A stretch of DNA of 64,000 bases from assembly GCF_014649375.1 (NCBI RefSeq), contig NZ_BMSX01000002.1:62001-126000 (forward strand). Direction: 5' to 3'. Positions 38,458 to 53,418 of the stretch are shown here, piece after piece; positions within the stretch are counted from its first letter, which is position 1; each line of letters opens with the position of its first letter. The position numbers and the translations under genes are program-made. Below the pieces are notes generated by a model that had not been told where the DNA came from, searched no databases, and worked only from the letters and a program-made list of their open reading frames with translations. The stretch is from Streptomyces aurantiogriseus (GTDB taxonomy: Bacteria; Actinomycetota; Actinomycetes; Streptomycetales; Streptomycetaceae).

Positions 38458-38886
38458 CTAAGCCCGGGGCTCGTCGGCGCGTCCGGTGGGCAGGAGTTCG
38501 CGGATGTCGGCGGGCAGGGCGTCGGCGACCTTCCGCATCTCCTCCGGTGCGACAGCGGCGTCGAGCACCTCCAGCACCGCGGCGGAGTACTCGAGCGCCG
38601 TGTCCTCCGTCGTTCCGGCCCGGACCGCGACCCGGCCGGCGAACGTCGTCAGACCGAAGCGCTCTCCCACGCCTCTCGGCCGTTCGTCCGAGGCGGCGGA
38701 GGCCGTCGTTTCGCGGATGTCCGCCGCCAGATGGTGGGGGAGCTGCGCGGCCAGGTGGTCGGCCAGCCCGGTCGGCAGCCTTTCCGCCAGGGTGCGCAGC
38801 ACCGACCGGGTCGCGCGCTCGGCGGACCCACGGTCCGGGAGGTGAGCGAGGGCCTGCACATTGCCGATCATTTCGTCGTGTCGCAT
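38458..38886 (-). CDS. DUF2267 protein
   Basis: A 142-residue soluble helical protein. The DUF2267 pattern is clear: MIGNVQALAHLPDRGSAERA, TRSVLRTLAERLPTGLADHL, AAQLPHHLAADI, then a second half-repeat with VLEVLDAAVAPEEMRKVADA and LPADIRELLP. The family is common near stress and ion-transport genes in actinobacteria, but the function is unknown. AAAGGAG lies 8 nt before ATG 38886. It follows the pyruvyl-transferase-like gene on the same strand with a 67-bp gap. Confidence 0.9.
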   Translation of the reverse strand: MRHDEMIGNVQALAHLPDRGSAERATRSVLRTLAERLPTGLADHLAAQLPHHLAADIRETTASAASDERPRGVGERFGLTTFAGRVAVRAGTTEDTALEYSAAVLEVLDAAVAPEEMRKVADALPADIRELLPTGRADEPRA

Positions 38887-38953
38887 GGCCGAGGCTCCTT
38901 TCCGTACTGTGCTGATGAGGGGTGCCCGGCGTTGCGACCTCGTGCCGTCCTCG

Positions 38954-39853
38954 TCACGGCCGAAGGGTCCGCAGGAGGTCGTCCGCGCTGTCTGTCCGAG
39001 TACCCCGGCGGAACCCGGCCCCGATCTCCCGGGCGAGCCCTCGGCCGGAGCTCGCGCACCAGTCCCACCAGTGGTCCAGTGCGCCGGCGTCGAGCCGTTC
39101 GGCGGCCACCACCGCGGGCCAGCCGCAGGCGCGCGCCTGCGCCGTCACCTTCGCGCCGCCCTCGACCGGGTCGACGGTCAGCGCGGGCACCCCCGCGCGC
39201 AGGGCGAGCACCATGCCGTGGAGCCGGTCGGTGACCACCAGGTCGAGCCGGGCGAGCACCGACTCCAGCTGGGCGGGGGTCGCGCTCAGCCGCCAGTCGT
39301 GCACATCGAGCCGGGTGTCCAGCTCCAGGCACGCGCAGTCCCGGCCGGACAGCCAGCGGGTCACCTTCTCGGCGACCCGCTCGTGCCGTCGGCGTGCCCC
39401 GTGCTCGTGCTGGCCGTGGGTGAGGATGACCCCGACGGCCGGCCGGGTGGGCAGGGCGGGGGCACGGGCCGCCAGGTCGGGTGTCGGCTCGGTGCCGGGG
39501 GCGTCCCGCGCCAGCACATGGTGGAAGCCGGTGACGGCCGGGCTTGCGGCGTCGACGACGGAGGTGCCCACGGCGATCCGCACACAGTGCGCGAACCGTC
39601 GGTGCAGCTCCTCGATGTGCGGCCCGTGCAGCGGACCGCAGACGAACAGCAGGTGTGTGTAGTCCTCGGGGCGGAGCTCCGCCAGAGACGGCCCGGCGGG
39701 CCGGAATCCCGGGCTCCAGGCGACGTCGTGGGCCAGGCCCGCCCCTCGCAGCACCTCCCGCGCCCGGTCCAGCGCCAGCAGGTCTCCGGCGGTCGCCTCC
39801 CCGTTCAGGAAGCCGAACCACCCGGTCAGCAGGATCCGTGGCCGCTCTCCCAC
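38954..39853 (-). CDS. Polysaccharide pyruvyl transferase-family protein
   Basis: A 299-residue GT-B-like protein from GTG 39853 (MGERPRILLTGWFGFLNGEA); a TTG at 39886 would add 11 residues. ILLTGWFGFLNGEATAGDLL is the N-terminal glycine-rich motif. LVVTDRLHGMVLALRAGVPA then LTVDPVEGGAKV is the strongly conserved C-terminal signature of PF04230 (DRLHG...ALxxGVP). Such enzymes transfer pyruvate ketals to glycans of the envelope. No glycosyltransferase lies nearby, so it is an orphan, and the acceptor is unknown. Confidence 0.85.
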   Translation of the reverse strand: MGERPRILLTGWFGFLNGEATAGDLLALDRAREVLRGAGLAHDVAWSPGFRPAGPSLAELRPEDYTHLLFVCGPLHGPHIEELHRRFAHCVRIAVGTSVVDAASPAVTGFHHVLARDAPGTEPTPDLAARAPALPTRPAVGVILTHGQHEHGARRRHERVAEKVTRWLSGRDCACLELDTRLDVHDWRLSATPAQLESVLARLDLVVTDRLHGMVLALRAGVPALTVDPVEGGAKVTAQARACGWPAVVAAERLDAGALDHWWDWCASSGRGLAREIGAGFRRGTRTDSADDLLRTLRP

Positions 39854-39935
39854 AGCGCCCCGGGTGCCCTGCCGGCCGGGCGGCAATCACCTGGGCCCGG
39901 ACTCCCGGTCGCGTCCGCCGCGGGCGGAGCGCCGG

Positions 39936-40349
39936 TCAGCCGGACGCGGTGTCGCCGTGGAGCCGCACTTGCTCTTCGAGGCGTCGCAGGCTGCTGTCCA
40001 GGGCGTCGCGTACGGTCTCCTCGCCCGGGTCGTGGCTGTCGTCGAAGAACGACAGGTGCACCGTCACCTCGCTGGCCCCGCTGCCGATGCCGGCGACCTG
40101 GAGCCAGCCCGTGTAGCTCCCCTGGTCGCGGGTGCCCCATTCCAGCCGCATCTGGTCGCGCCGGGCGCGGAACAGGGCGGCGGTGTCCTCGTCGGTGCGG
40201 TCCTCGTGCACGGTGACCGCGGGCAGGTCCCCGGCGTCCACGTGCAGGGCCTCCGGCAGCCAGCTGTCCAGCCGGCCGACGTCAGAGGCCTCCTCGAAGA
40301 CCTGCTCGGGCTGTGCGGGGATCGTGTGGGAACGTTCGCACTCGGTCAT
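39936..40349 (-). CDS. SRPBCC-family protein
   Basis: A 137-residue START/Bet v1-like (SRPBCC) protein. It opens with ERSHTIPAQPEQVFEEASDV and GRLDSWLPEALHV, the usual entry strand and helix, and ends with the long C-terminal helix ETVRDALDSSLRRLEEQVRL. Such domains bind hydrophobic ligands or act in polyketide aromatisation; no cofactor motif is seen. AGGA lies 5 nt before ATG 40349. It is on the same strand as the neighbours at 38954 and 38458. Confidence 0.85.
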   Translation of the reverse strand: MTECERSHTIPAQPEQVFEEASDVGRLDSWLPEALHVDAGDLPAVTVHEDRTDEDTAALFRARRDQMRLEWGTRDQGSYTGWLQVAGIGSGASEVTVHLSFFDDSHDPGEETVRDALDSSLRRLEEQVRLHGDTASG

Positions 40350-40502
40350 CGCGGTCCTGCTCCTCGGCTCGGGTCCGTCGTCCGCACCGTTGCTCCTGGC
40401 CGGACGGCCCGGGTACCCCGCGGCTCGGGCCGTGAATCGGTCCGCGCCACCCGCCTGCGGCAGGCCGACGCGATCTGCCGCTCGGACGTGGCTTCTGCCG
40501 TC

Positions 40503-40565
40503 CCACCGGTGTTCTACGGGGTTCCACCAGTGTTCTACGGGGTTCCAGCGGTGTTCTACGGGGCC
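40503..40565. repeat. Three tandem 21-bp repeats
   Basis: Units at 40503-40523, 40524-40544 and 40545-40565 share the form CCAccgGTGTTCTACGGGGTT with 1-3 differences. On the plus strand they would encode PPVFYGV three times, but no gene uses that frame. They cover the stop codon of the broken regulator to the right, so the array may have grown after that gene lost function. Confidence 0.8.
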
Positions 40566-40880
40566 GACAGCCGGCGCGTCACGACCGCGCTGAGGATGCG
40601 CACGCCCTGGTCGAGCCCGGTTCGACGCCGGTGAGTTCCCGTACCCGGCGCAGACGGTAGTCCAGGGTGCGCGGGTGGACGTTGAGGGCGGTCGCCGCGG
40701 CGCCGCGGTTCATGTCGCAGCGGTAGCAGGCGTCGAGGGTGACGACGAGGTCCGGGCCGGAGCTCAGGCGCCGGGCCACCGTCCGCAGCCACTCGTCGAC
40801 GAACGGCACGTCCACGACCGCGAGTTCGCCGCGGCCCTGCTCCTCGCGGACCCCGGCGAGCGGCTGCGCTCACACCCGCC
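40556..40880 (-). pseudogene. PucR/CdaR-type regulator C-terminal remnant
   Basis: The minus strand encodes PLAGVREEQGRGELAVVDVP, FVDEWLRTVARRLSSGPDLV and VTLDACYRCDMNRGAAATAL, then NVHPRTLDYRLRRVRELTGV. This is the HTH_30 tail of PucR/CdaR regulators. Upstream the frame is closed by a TGA, so the N-terminal three quarters is missing. Downstream, after ELTGVEPGSTR, a one-base shift is needed to reach the expected ending GVRILSAVVTRRLSAP and the TAG at 40558-40556. With both a 5' truncation and a frameshift it is a pseudogene, a relic of a regulator like that at 23224. Confidence 0.72.
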
Positions 40881-40906
40881 CACCCTCCGCTGTGCGCCGG
40901 GCTTAA

Positions 40907-40928
40907 CTCCCGGTGTCCGGTCCGGGAG
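40907..40928. promoter_or_regulatory. Inverted repeat upstream of the nitrate reductase gene
   Basis: CTCCCGG (40907-40913) and CCGGGAG (40922-40928) form a 7-bp dyad with 8 bp between, about 76-97 bp before the nitrate reductase start. It may be an operator or a terminator of upstream transcription. No convincing GlnR box (GTnAC-n6-GaAAC) was seen. Confidence 0.35.
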
Positions 40929-41003
40929 ACACCTGCGTAATGCACACTTCGTACTGTCATCGTGGCTCTCACCAGGCCGATCGTCAGAACGAAGGGGGCG
41001 CCC

Positions 41004-44000
41004 GTGGCCGTGCCGGACCCGCGGACCGACAGCACGACGAAGGTGCGCACGGTCTGCTCGTACTGCGGTGTCGGCTGCGGCATGGTCCTCGACATCGGCT
41101 CAGGACCGGACGGACGGCGTACGGTCCTCAAAGCGTCCGGTGACAAAGAACACCCCGCGAACCTCGGCCGGCTGTGCACCAAGGGTGCGACCACGGCCGA
41201 GATGCTCGCCGCACCGGGCCGGCTCACCACCGCCCTCGTCCGCGCGGACCGCGGGGAGGAGCCGGAGCCCGCCTCCGTGGACGCGGCGGTCGCCGAGACG
41301 GCCCGGCGGCTGCGGGCGATCGTCGACGAACACGGGCCCGACGCGGTCGCCCTCTACGTCTCCGGCCAGATGAGCCTGGAGGCGCAGTACCTGGCGAACA
41401 AGCTGGTCAAGGGATACCTGCGCACCAACCAGATCGAGTCGAACTCCCGGCTGTGCATGGCGAGCGCCGGCACCGGCTACAAGCTGTCCCTCGGCGCCGA
41501 CGGGCCGCCCGGCTCGTACGACGACCTCGACAAGGCGGACGTCTTCCTCGTCATCGGCTCCAACATGGCCGACTGCCACCCCATCCTCTTCCTGCGGATG
41601 ATGGACCGGGTCAAGGCCGGCGCCAAGCTGATCGTCGTCGACCCGCGCCGCACCGCCACCGCCGAGAAGGCCGACCTGTTCCTCCAGGTCACCCCCGGTA
41701 CGGACCTCGCCCTGCTCAACGGCCTCCTGCACCTGCTGCACGAGAACGGGCACACCGACCCCGACTTCGTCGCCGCGTACACCGAGGGCTGGGAGGCGAT
41801 GCCGGAGTTCCTCGCCGACTACCCGCCCGCCACCGTCGCCCGGATCACCGGCATCCCCGAGGCCGACCTGCGCGAGGCCGCCCGGCTGATCGGCGAGGCG
41901 GGGGAGTGGACCAGCTGCTGGACCATGGGCCTCAACCAGTCCACACACGGCACCTGGAACACCAACGCCCTGGTCAACCTGCACCTCGCCACCGGCAAGA
42001 TCTGCCGGCCCGGCAGCGGACCCTTCTCCCTCACCGGCCAGCCCAACGCCATGGGCGGGCGCGAGATGGGCTACATGGGCCCCGGACTCCCCGGCCAGCG
42101 CTCCGTCCTCGCCGACGCCGACCGCGCCTTCGTCGAGGAGCTGTGGGGGCTGAAGCCCGGCACCATCCGGGCCGACGGCGTCGGCAAGGGCACCGTCGAG
42201 ATGTTCCGGAAGATGGCCGACGGCGAGATCAAGGCCTGCTGGATCATCTGCACCAACCCCGTCGCCTCCGTCGCGAACCGCAAGACCGTCATCGAGGGCC
42301 TGGAGGCCGCCGAGTTCGTCGTCGTCCAGGACGTCTTCGCCGACACCGAGACCAACGCGTACGCCGACGTCGTCCTGCCGGGCGCCCTGTGGACCGAGAC
42401 CGAGGGCGTCCTCATCAACAGCGAGCGCAACCTCACCCTCGCCCGGCCCGCCGTCGACCCGCCCGGCGAGGCCACGGCCGACTGGCGCCTCATCGCCGCC
42501 GTCGCCCGCGCCATGGGCTACGAGGACGGCTTCTCCTACGACAGCGCCGAGCAGATCTTCGAGGAGATCAAGGGCGCCTACAACCCGCAGACCGGCTACG
42601 ACCTGCGCGGCGTGACCTACGAGCGGCTGCGCGCCACCCCCGTGCAGTGGCCGGCCGCCACCGCCGACGGCCCCGCCCGCAACCCCGTCCGGTACGTCAA
42701 CCCTGACGGCTCGCTCACCTTCGCCACCCCCAGCGGCCGTGCCGTCTTCCACGCCCGTCCGCACGTCCCGCCCGCCGAGATGCCGGACGACGACTACCCG
42801 TTCGTGCTGAACACCGGCCGCCTCCAGCACCAGTGGCACACCCTGACCAAGACCGCCAGGGTCGCCAAGCTCAACAAGCTCAACCCGCGCCCCTTCGTCG
42901 AGGTGCACCCGCGGGACGCGGCCGGGCTCGGGATCGCCGACGGCGACTCGGTGGAGGTCGCCTCGCGCCGCGGGCGGGCCGTCCTGCCCGCCGTCGTCAC
43001 CGACCGGGTGCTGCCCGGATCCTGCTTCGCGCCGTTCCACTGGAACGACCTGTTCGGCGAGTACCTCAGCGTCAACGCGGTGACCAGCGACGCCGTCGAC
43101 CCGCTGTCCTTCCAGCCCGAGCTGAAGGTGTGCGCGGTGTCGCTGACGAAGGTGTCGACACCGGTGAGCCTGCAGACCCCGGCGCGGGAGACACCGGTCA
43201 CCGAGGCGCCGGTCCTCGTCCCCACCGCCGTCCAGCCCTCCGCCGCCTCCGTCTTCGGCCTGGAGCCCACCCCGCCGCCCGTCCTGACCGAGCGCGAACG
43301 GCAGTACCTGGTCGGCTTCCTCGCCGGCATCCAGGCCGGTGCCCCCGGCGTCCCGGTGCTGCCGCCGGACGCGCCCTTCAGCCCCGAGCACGCCCTGTGG
43401 GTCAACGGCACGCTCGCCGGGATGTACTCCCGCACGGCCGCCGCCCCCCAGCGGCCCGCAGGGCGCCAGGTCGTGATCCTGTGGGCCTCGCAGACCGGCA
43501 ACGCCGAGGACTTCGCCGCCGCCACCGCCGAGCGGCTCACCGCGGGCGGCCACACCGCCTCCCTCGTCGCCATGGACGAGGCCGACCCCGCCGCGCTGCC
43601 CTCCGACGCCGACCTGCTGCTGATCACCAGCACCTTCGGCGACGGCGACGCCCCCGACAACGGCGCCGGTTTCTGGGCGGGCCTCGCCGCATCCGACGCC
43701 GACCGCCTGGAAGGCCGCCGGTACGCCGTCCTCGCCTTCGGCGACTCCTCCTACGACGACTTCTGCGGGCACGGTCGCCGGCTGGACCGTCGTATGGACG
43801 AGCTGGGCGCCGTACGGCTGGCGCCGCGCACGGACTGCGAGCCGGAATACGAACCGCAGGCGGAGGCCTGGCTGGAACAGGTGCTCATCGCGCTCAAGGA
43901 GGCGGAGGAGTCCGGGGAGGCCGAGGAGGCCGAGGAGACCACCACGCAGGCCGTGAGCCCGGCGCCCGTGGCCCTGGCGCCGGCCGCCCCGGCGCGCTCC

Positions 44001-45125
44001 AGGCGTCCCGCCCCCGTCACCGCCCGCCTCGTCGGCAACCGGCTGCTGAGCCTGCCCGGCTCCGGCAAGGAGGTGCGCCGCTTCACCTTCGACACCCGCG
44101 ACAGCGAGACCCCGCTCGTCTACGAGGCCGGCGACGCTCTCGGCGTGCGCCCCCTCAACTCCCCGGAGCTGGTGGCGGAGTGGCTGGCCGTCACCGGTCT
44201 CGACGCGCACGCGCGCGTGCAGGTGAACGGGGTCGGTGACGTCGGCTTCGGCGAGGCCCTGCTGCGCCACCTCGACATCACCCGCGTCAGCCCCGCCCTG
44301 CTGCGCTTCACCGCCGACCGCACCCGCGACCCGCGCGAACTGCGCAAACTGCTGCGCCCCGACAACAAGGGCGAGCTGGCGAAGTGGTCCTGGGGCCGGC
44401 AGGCCGTCGACGTGGCCGCCGAGTTCGGGATCCGGGCCGACGCCCAGGAATGGGCCGAGGTGATGGGCCGGCTCCAGCCGCGCCTGTACTCCATATCCTC
44501 CAGCCCGCTGACCGACCCCCACCTCGTCTCGCTCACCGTCTCCGTCGTGCGCTACGAGAACCTGGCCGGCCGCCCCCGCCAGGGCGTCTGCTCGCCCTTC
44601 CTCGCGGACGCCGAGCCGGGCACCGAGGTGCCGGTGCACGTGCAGCGCTCCCCGCACTTCCGGCCGCCCGCCGACCCCGCCACGCCCATGGTGATGATCG
44701 GCCCCGGCACCGGTGTGGCACCCTTCGTCGGCTTCCTGGAGGAGCGCCGCGCCCGCGGGCACCGGGCGCCCAACTGGCTGTTCTTCGGCGAGCAGCGCCG
44801 GACGACGGACTTCTACTACGAGGAGGAGCTGACCTCCCTCCTGGCCGACGGCAGCCTCGCCCGTCTGGACACCGCCTTCTCCCGCGACCAGCGTGCCAAG
44901 GTCTATGTGCAGGACCGGATGCGCGAGCACGGCTCCCAGCTGTGGTCCTGGCTCCAGGACGGCGCCCACTTCTACGTCTGCGGCGACGCCTCCCGCATGG
45001 CCAAGGATGTCGACCGGGCGCTGCACGACATCGCCGTCGTCCACGGCGGCCTGGACGAGGAGCGGGCCGCCGCGTACGTCAAGCAGCTCGCCTCCGAGAA
45101 GCGGTACGTGCGGGACGTGTACTGA
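41004..45125 (+). CDS. Assimilatory nitrate reductase fused to a CysJ-like flavoprotein reductase
   Basis: A 1373-residue two-part enzyme. GTG 41004 is chosen because AAGGGGG lies 5 nt upstream. Residues 12-720 are a molybdopterin oxidoreductase: [4Fe-4S] ligands Cys18, Cys21, Cys25, Cys58; Mo-ligand Cys in [11 protein letters not shown]; a C-terminal molydopterin-binding domain ([19 protein letters not shown]). Residues about 820-970 are a flavodoxin domain ([20 protein letters not shown]). Residues 1010-1373 are an FAD/NAD(P)H reductase ([47 protein letters not shown]). The chain should carry electrons from NAD(P)H through FAD, FMN and Fe-S to nitrate, giving nitrite for nitrogen assimilation. 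No nitrite reductase is in this window. Confidence 0.93.
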   Translation: MAVPDPRTDSTTKVRTVCSYCGVGCGMVLDIGSGPDGRRTVLKASGDKEHPANLGRLCTKGATTAEMLAAPGRLTTALVRADRGEEPEPASVDAAVAETARRLRAIVDEHGPDAVALYVSGQMSLEAQYLANKLVKGYLRTNQIESNSRLCMASAGTGYKLSLGADGPPGSYDDLDKADVFLVIGSNMADCHPILFLRMMDRVKAGAKLIVVDPRRTATAEKADLFLQVTPGTDLALLNGLLHLLHENGHTDPDFVAAYTEGWEAMPEFLADYPPATVARITGIPEADLREAARLIGEAGEWTSCWTMGLNQSTHGTWNTNALVNLHLATGKICRPGSGPFSLTGQPNAMGGREMGYMGPGLPGQRSVLADADRAFVEELWGLKPGTIRADGVGKGTVEMFRKMADGEIKACWIICTNPVASVANRKTVIEGLEAAEFVVVQDVFADTETNAYADVVLPGALWTETEGVLINSERNLTLARPAVDPPGEATADWRLIAAVARAMGYEDGFSYDSAEQIFEEIKGAYNPQTGYDLRGVTYERLRATPVQWPAATADGPARNPVRYVNPDGSLTFATPSGRAVFHARPHVPPAEMPDDDYPFVLNTGRLQHQWHTLTKTARVAKLNKLNPRPFVEVHPRDAAGLGIADGDSVEVASRRGRAVLPAVVTDRVLPGSCFAPFHWNDLFGEYLSVNAVTSDAVDPLSFQPELKVCAVSLTKVSTPVSLQTPARETPVTEAPVLVPTAVQPSAASVFGLEPTPPPVLTERERQYLVGFLAGIQAGAPGVPVLPPDAPFSPEHALWVNGTLAGMYSRTAAAPQRPAGRQVVILWASQTGNAEDFAAATAERLTAGGHTASLVAMDEADPAALPSDADLLLITSTFGDGDAPDNGAGFWAGLAASDADRLEGRRYAVLAFGDSSYDDFCGHGRRLDRRMDELGAVRLAPRTDCEPEYEPQAEAWLEQVLIALKEAEESGEAEEAEETTTQAVSPAPVALAPAAPARSRRPAPVTARLVGNRLLSLPGSGKEVRRFTFDTRDSETPLVYEAGDALGVRPLNSPELVAEWLAVTGLDAHARVQVNGVGDVGFGEALLRHLDITRVSPALLRFTADRTRDPRELRKLLRPDNKGELAKWSWGRQAVDVAAEFGIRADAQEWAEVMGRLQPRLYSISSSPLTDPHLVSLTVSVVRYENLAGRPRQGVCSPFLADAEPGTEVPVHVQRSPHFRPPADPATPMVMIGPGTGVAPFVGFLEERRARGHRAPNWLFFGEQRRTTDFYYEEELTSLLADGSLARLDTAFSRDQRAKVYVQDRMREHGSQLWSWLQDGAHFYVCGDASRMAKDVDRALHDIAVVHGGLDEERAAAYVKQLASEKRYVRDVY

Positions 45126-45174
45126 CGGTCGGTGACGGGAGTGAGCCAAGTCGCGTTGCGCCGAAGAGAGTTGA

Positions 45175-49203
<4,029 letters not shown>

Positions 49204-49234
49204 CAGCTGCTTCCGGCAACAGGCCCGGGCACGG

Positions 49235-49561
49235 TCACCGCTCGGTGACCGTGCCCAGGTCCCCCCGCAGCCACCGGCCGTCCTCGAACTCCGGAGGGAC
49301 CTCGTCCTCCCACGGGTCGATCCCGCGCGCCTCCAGCTCGTCGAACCACCGGTCCCGCTGCGACGCGGGCAGCCGCGCGCCGCACCACGGGCAGTAGTCG
49401 ATCCCGATCTTCGCGGTACCCCCGTCGTGGACGATCAGCCCGTACTCCTGGAACTTCGGCACGAACCGCACCAGCGCGTCCGGACACTCGAAGACATCGG
49501 CGTGCACCTCGCACCGCCAGTCCACCTGCCTGTTCATCGCGTCACAACAGTGTTCGATCAC
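49235..49561 (-). CDS. DUF6980-like zinc-binding protein
   Basis: A 108-residue soluble protein. The Cys/His-rich opening [20 protein letters not shown], then FECPDALV, and the [20 protein letters not shown] motif suggest a bound zinc. The segments [10 protein letters not shown] and [14 protein letters not shown] are as I recall from the DUF6980 family. Function is unknown. GTG 49561 is the only sensible start. It is convergent with the GH2 gene and divergent from lpd. Confidence 0.82.
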   Translation of the reverse strand: MIEHCCDAMNRQVDWRCEVHADVFECPDALVRFVPKFQEYGLIVHDGGTAKIGIDYCPWCGARLPASQRDRWFDELEARGIDPWEDEVPPEFEDGRWLRGDLGTVTER

Positions 49562-49645
49562 TCGCGCATTCTGCCCGACGACACGGAAGAATCGGACGGG
49601 AACGACGCATCACCCGTCACGCACTCCACGGAAAAGGAAGCTCCC

Positions 49646-51058
<1,413 letters not shown>

Positions 51059-51170
51059 GCGCGTGAAGGGGCCGTTCACCCGGACGGCCCCGCCGCGCTC
51101 GCCGCCGCCGTACGCCCGGGATGTCCTGGATGCCGAGGGCAACGGAGCCCCGCGGAAGGGACGCCCGTCC

Positions 51171-51644
51171 ATGACCTCCCACCAGAGCCGCCCGACCGGC
51201 TCCCCGCAGGGCGAGATCGGCACCGCCTGGTCCGTGCCGCCCGGCGGTCCCCGCACTTCCTCCCCGCGCGACGCCCGGGCCTCCGACGGCGTCACCTTCG
51301 CCGGTGTCCTGATGCTGTGCGGCGGCGTCCTCGCCGTCCTCCAGGGCATCGCGGCCCTCGCCGAGGACGACGTGCACGCCCGCGTCGGCTCCTACGTCTA
51401 CGCACTGACCCGAACCGGCTGGGGCACCCTCCACCTCGTCCTCGGCGTCCTCGCCGCCGTCACCGGCGCCGGCCTGCTCAAGGACACCGCCTGGGCCCGC
51501 CTCCCGGGCATCCTCCTCGCCTCGCTCAGCCTGGTCGCCCAGTTCCTCTTCCTGCCCCATGAACCTCTCTGGTCGGTCGTGGTGATGGCGCTCGACGTGT
51601 TCGTGATCCGGGCACTGGCGTCGCACCGGGAGGGCGTGGGCTGA
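51171..51644 (+). CDS. DUF7144-like four-helix membrane protein
   Basis: A 157-residue integral membrane protein. After a polar N-terminus of about 40 residues it has four hydrophobic segments: FAGVLMLCGGVLAVLQGIAA, WGTLHLVLGVLAAVTGAGLL, LPGILLASLSLVAQFLFLP and WSVVVMALDVFVIRALAS. The short loops (DDVHARVGSYVYALTRTGW, LKDTAWAR) match DUF7144, a family of very common Streptomyces membrane proteins without known function. ATG 51171 has GGAAGGG about 10 nt upstream. It lies 112 bp after lpdA. Confidence 0.85.
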   Translation: MTSHQSRPTGSPQGEIGTAWSVPPGGPRTSSPRDARASDGVTFAGVLMLCGGVLAVLQGIAALAEDDVHARVGSYVYALTRTGWGTLHLVLGVLAAVTGAGLLKDTAWARLPGILLASLSLVAQFLFLPHEPLWSVVVMALDVFVIRALASHREGVG

Positions 51645-52037
51645 GAAGCCTTCCGCTGTCCGCACGCGGGACCGCTTCTCCAACAACTTTGCGGAACCGT
51701 TCCTGTACGCCCCGTTGACACTCCGCACACCCTCCTCTTAGCGTCACGCCAACATTGCGACCAGGTGACGATATTTCGAACAGTTGAAAGGCAAGTGCCC
51801 TGCGCAGCACCGGTATCAGCACCCACGTGGCCGGGACACCGTGGCGCGTATGCACAGGTGCACACCGCTCAGCGAGAGCCGTCGGCTGTTCCTTCCCCCT
51901 GGACATGTGCATCAAGAACCCCGATGACCTCGGCGTTCGGCCTGCCCGCCGCCTGGCCGGCCCGCTCCACCGCTTCCCCATCGGCATCCGATACGACGTC
52001 CCCCTCTCGACGACGAGAAGTACGAGGAACGATCACC
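51645..52037. other. 393-bp gap before the sugar-binding lipoprotein
   Basis: No gene is supported here. It holds the promoter at 51715-51744 and a palindromic TTCGAA near 51774 within ATATTTCGAACAGTTGAAAG, a possible sugar-repressor site. The following 250 bp look like a long untranslated leader or remnant sequence. Confidence 0.5.
51715..51744 (+). promoter_or_regulatory. Vegetative-type promoter of the sugar-binding protein gene
   Basis: TTGACA (51715-51720), an 18-bp spacer and TAGCGT (51739-51744) match the sigma-HrdB consensus well. This is the clearest -35/-10 pair in the window. Transcription would start near 51750 and give a leader of roughly 290 nt before ATG 52038, unusually long for an uptake gene. 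Confidence 0.6.
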
Positions 52038-53129
52038 ATGCGCAACCGAAGAGCCGCGCTCGCCTCCCTCGCCGGAGCCGCCTCCCTCGCCCTCACCCTG
52101 TCCGCCTGCGGCCAGAACAGTGAGGGCAGCTCCGAGGGCGGCGGCGGCACCATCGGCATCGCCCTGCCGACCCAGGGCTCCGAGCGCTGGGTCACCGAGG
52201 GCAAAAGCGTCGTCAAGGACCTGCAGACCAAGGGGTACGAGGCCAAGCTGGTCTACGGCGAGGACGACCCGAAGAACCAGGTCTCACAGATACAGGACCT
52301 GATCAAGCAGGGCGTCGACGCGCTGATCATCGCGGCCATCGACAACAAGTCGCTGAACGGCGTGCTCCAACAGGCCGCCGACGCGCAGATCCCGGTGATC
52401 TCCTACGACCGGCTCATCCTCGGCACCAAGAACGTCGACTACTACGTCTCCTTCGACAACGAGCAGGTCGGCCGGCTCCAGGCCCGCTACATCATCGACA
52501 AGCTCGGCCTGGAGGACGGCAAGGGCCCGTTCAACATCGAGTTGTTCGCCGGCTCCCCCGACGACAACAACACCAAGTACTTCTTCGACGGTGCGATGGC
52601 GCTCCTGCAGCCGTACCTGGACAGCAAGCAGTTGGTCGTCCAGTCCGGCCAGACCAAGCTCACCCAGGTCACCACCCTGCGCTGGGACGGGCCCACCGCG
52701 CAGAAGCGCATGAACGACATCCTCGCCGAAACGTACGGGAGCAAGGAGGTCGACGCGGTCCTGTCACCGTACGACGGCATCTCCCTCGGTGTCCTGTCCG
52801 CGCTGAAGGCGGACGGCTACGGCTCCGGCAGCAAGCCCCTCCCGATCATCACCGGTCAGGACGCCGAACTTCCCTCGGTGAAATCGATCATCGCGGGTGA
52901 GCAGTCGCAGACCATCTACAAGGACGTCCGCGAGCTCGCCGAGGTCGCCGCGGACATGGCCGAAGACATACTCAACGACAGGACGCCGAGACTGAACAAC
53001 AGAAGGGCCTACAACAACGGCGTCAAGTCCGTGCCCGCCTACTTGCTGCAGCCGACGAGCGTCGACAAGACCAACTACGACCTGGTCCTCGTCGCGGGCG
53101 GCTACTACACCGCCGCCGAGCTCAAGTAG
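52038..53129 (+). CDS. ChvE-like sugar ABC-transporter substrate-binding lipoprotein
   Basis: A 363-residue exported lipoprotein, with lipobox LSAC and lipidated Cys24 (LTLSACGQNSEGS). GAGGAA lies 8 nt before ATG 52038. The fold type I binding-protein signature is clear: TIGIALPTQGSERWVTEGKS, VDALIIAAIDNKSLNGVLQQ, IPVISYDRLILGTKNVDYYV and FDNEQVGRLQARYI. It belongs with ChvE/XylF-type proteins for xylose, glucose or galactose and related sugars. In other genomes ATPase (MmsA/GguA) and permease (GguB) genes follow; here a convergent MFS gene follows instead, so it is an orphan. Confidence 0.9.
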   Translation: MRNRRAALASLAGAASLALTLSACGQNSEGSSEGGGGTIGIALPTQGSERWVTEGKSVVKDLQTKGYEAKLVYGEDDPKNQVSQIQDLIKQGVDALIIAAIDNKSLNGVLQQAADAQIPVISYDRLILGTKNVDYYVSFDNEQVGRLQARYIIDKLGLEDGKGPFNIELFAGSPDDNNTKYFFDGAMALLQPYLDSKQLVVQSGQTKLTQVTTLRWDGPTAQKRMNDILAETYGSKEVDAVLSPYDGISLGVLSALKADGYGSGSKPLPIITGQDAELPSVKSIIAGEQSQTIYKDVRELAEVAADMAEDILNDRTPRLNNRRAYNNGVKSVPAYLLQPTSVDKTNYDLVLVAGGYYTAAELK

Positions 53130-53418
53130 CCGCACGCCAGGGCGAAACCCTCTCGCGCCCGCACCGGCGGAGCAGTACGAGGAGAGCGTCGGCCAGGCGG
53201 CGGCACACTTCTGCTCCGGGAGCTCCAAGGGCTCGAGAACCACTCCTGCGTCGGGCGGGGCCCGCGGGCCGTCCGCAGGAATGCTGCCGCTCACCGGCCT
53301 CGCCGTCGCCCCTGCGGCATCGCCGCACTCCTGCCTGACGGCGAGGCCGGAACCTGAAGAAAGACCTCCGGTCGGGGCGCCTGCGGGTCCGGGAGAGCTA
53401 CGTATGGCCCGGTGAGAC

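Noticed and set aside
40503..40565. CRISPR array
   Set aside because: Three directly adjoining 21-bp units without spacers are a tandem repeat, and no cas gene is present.
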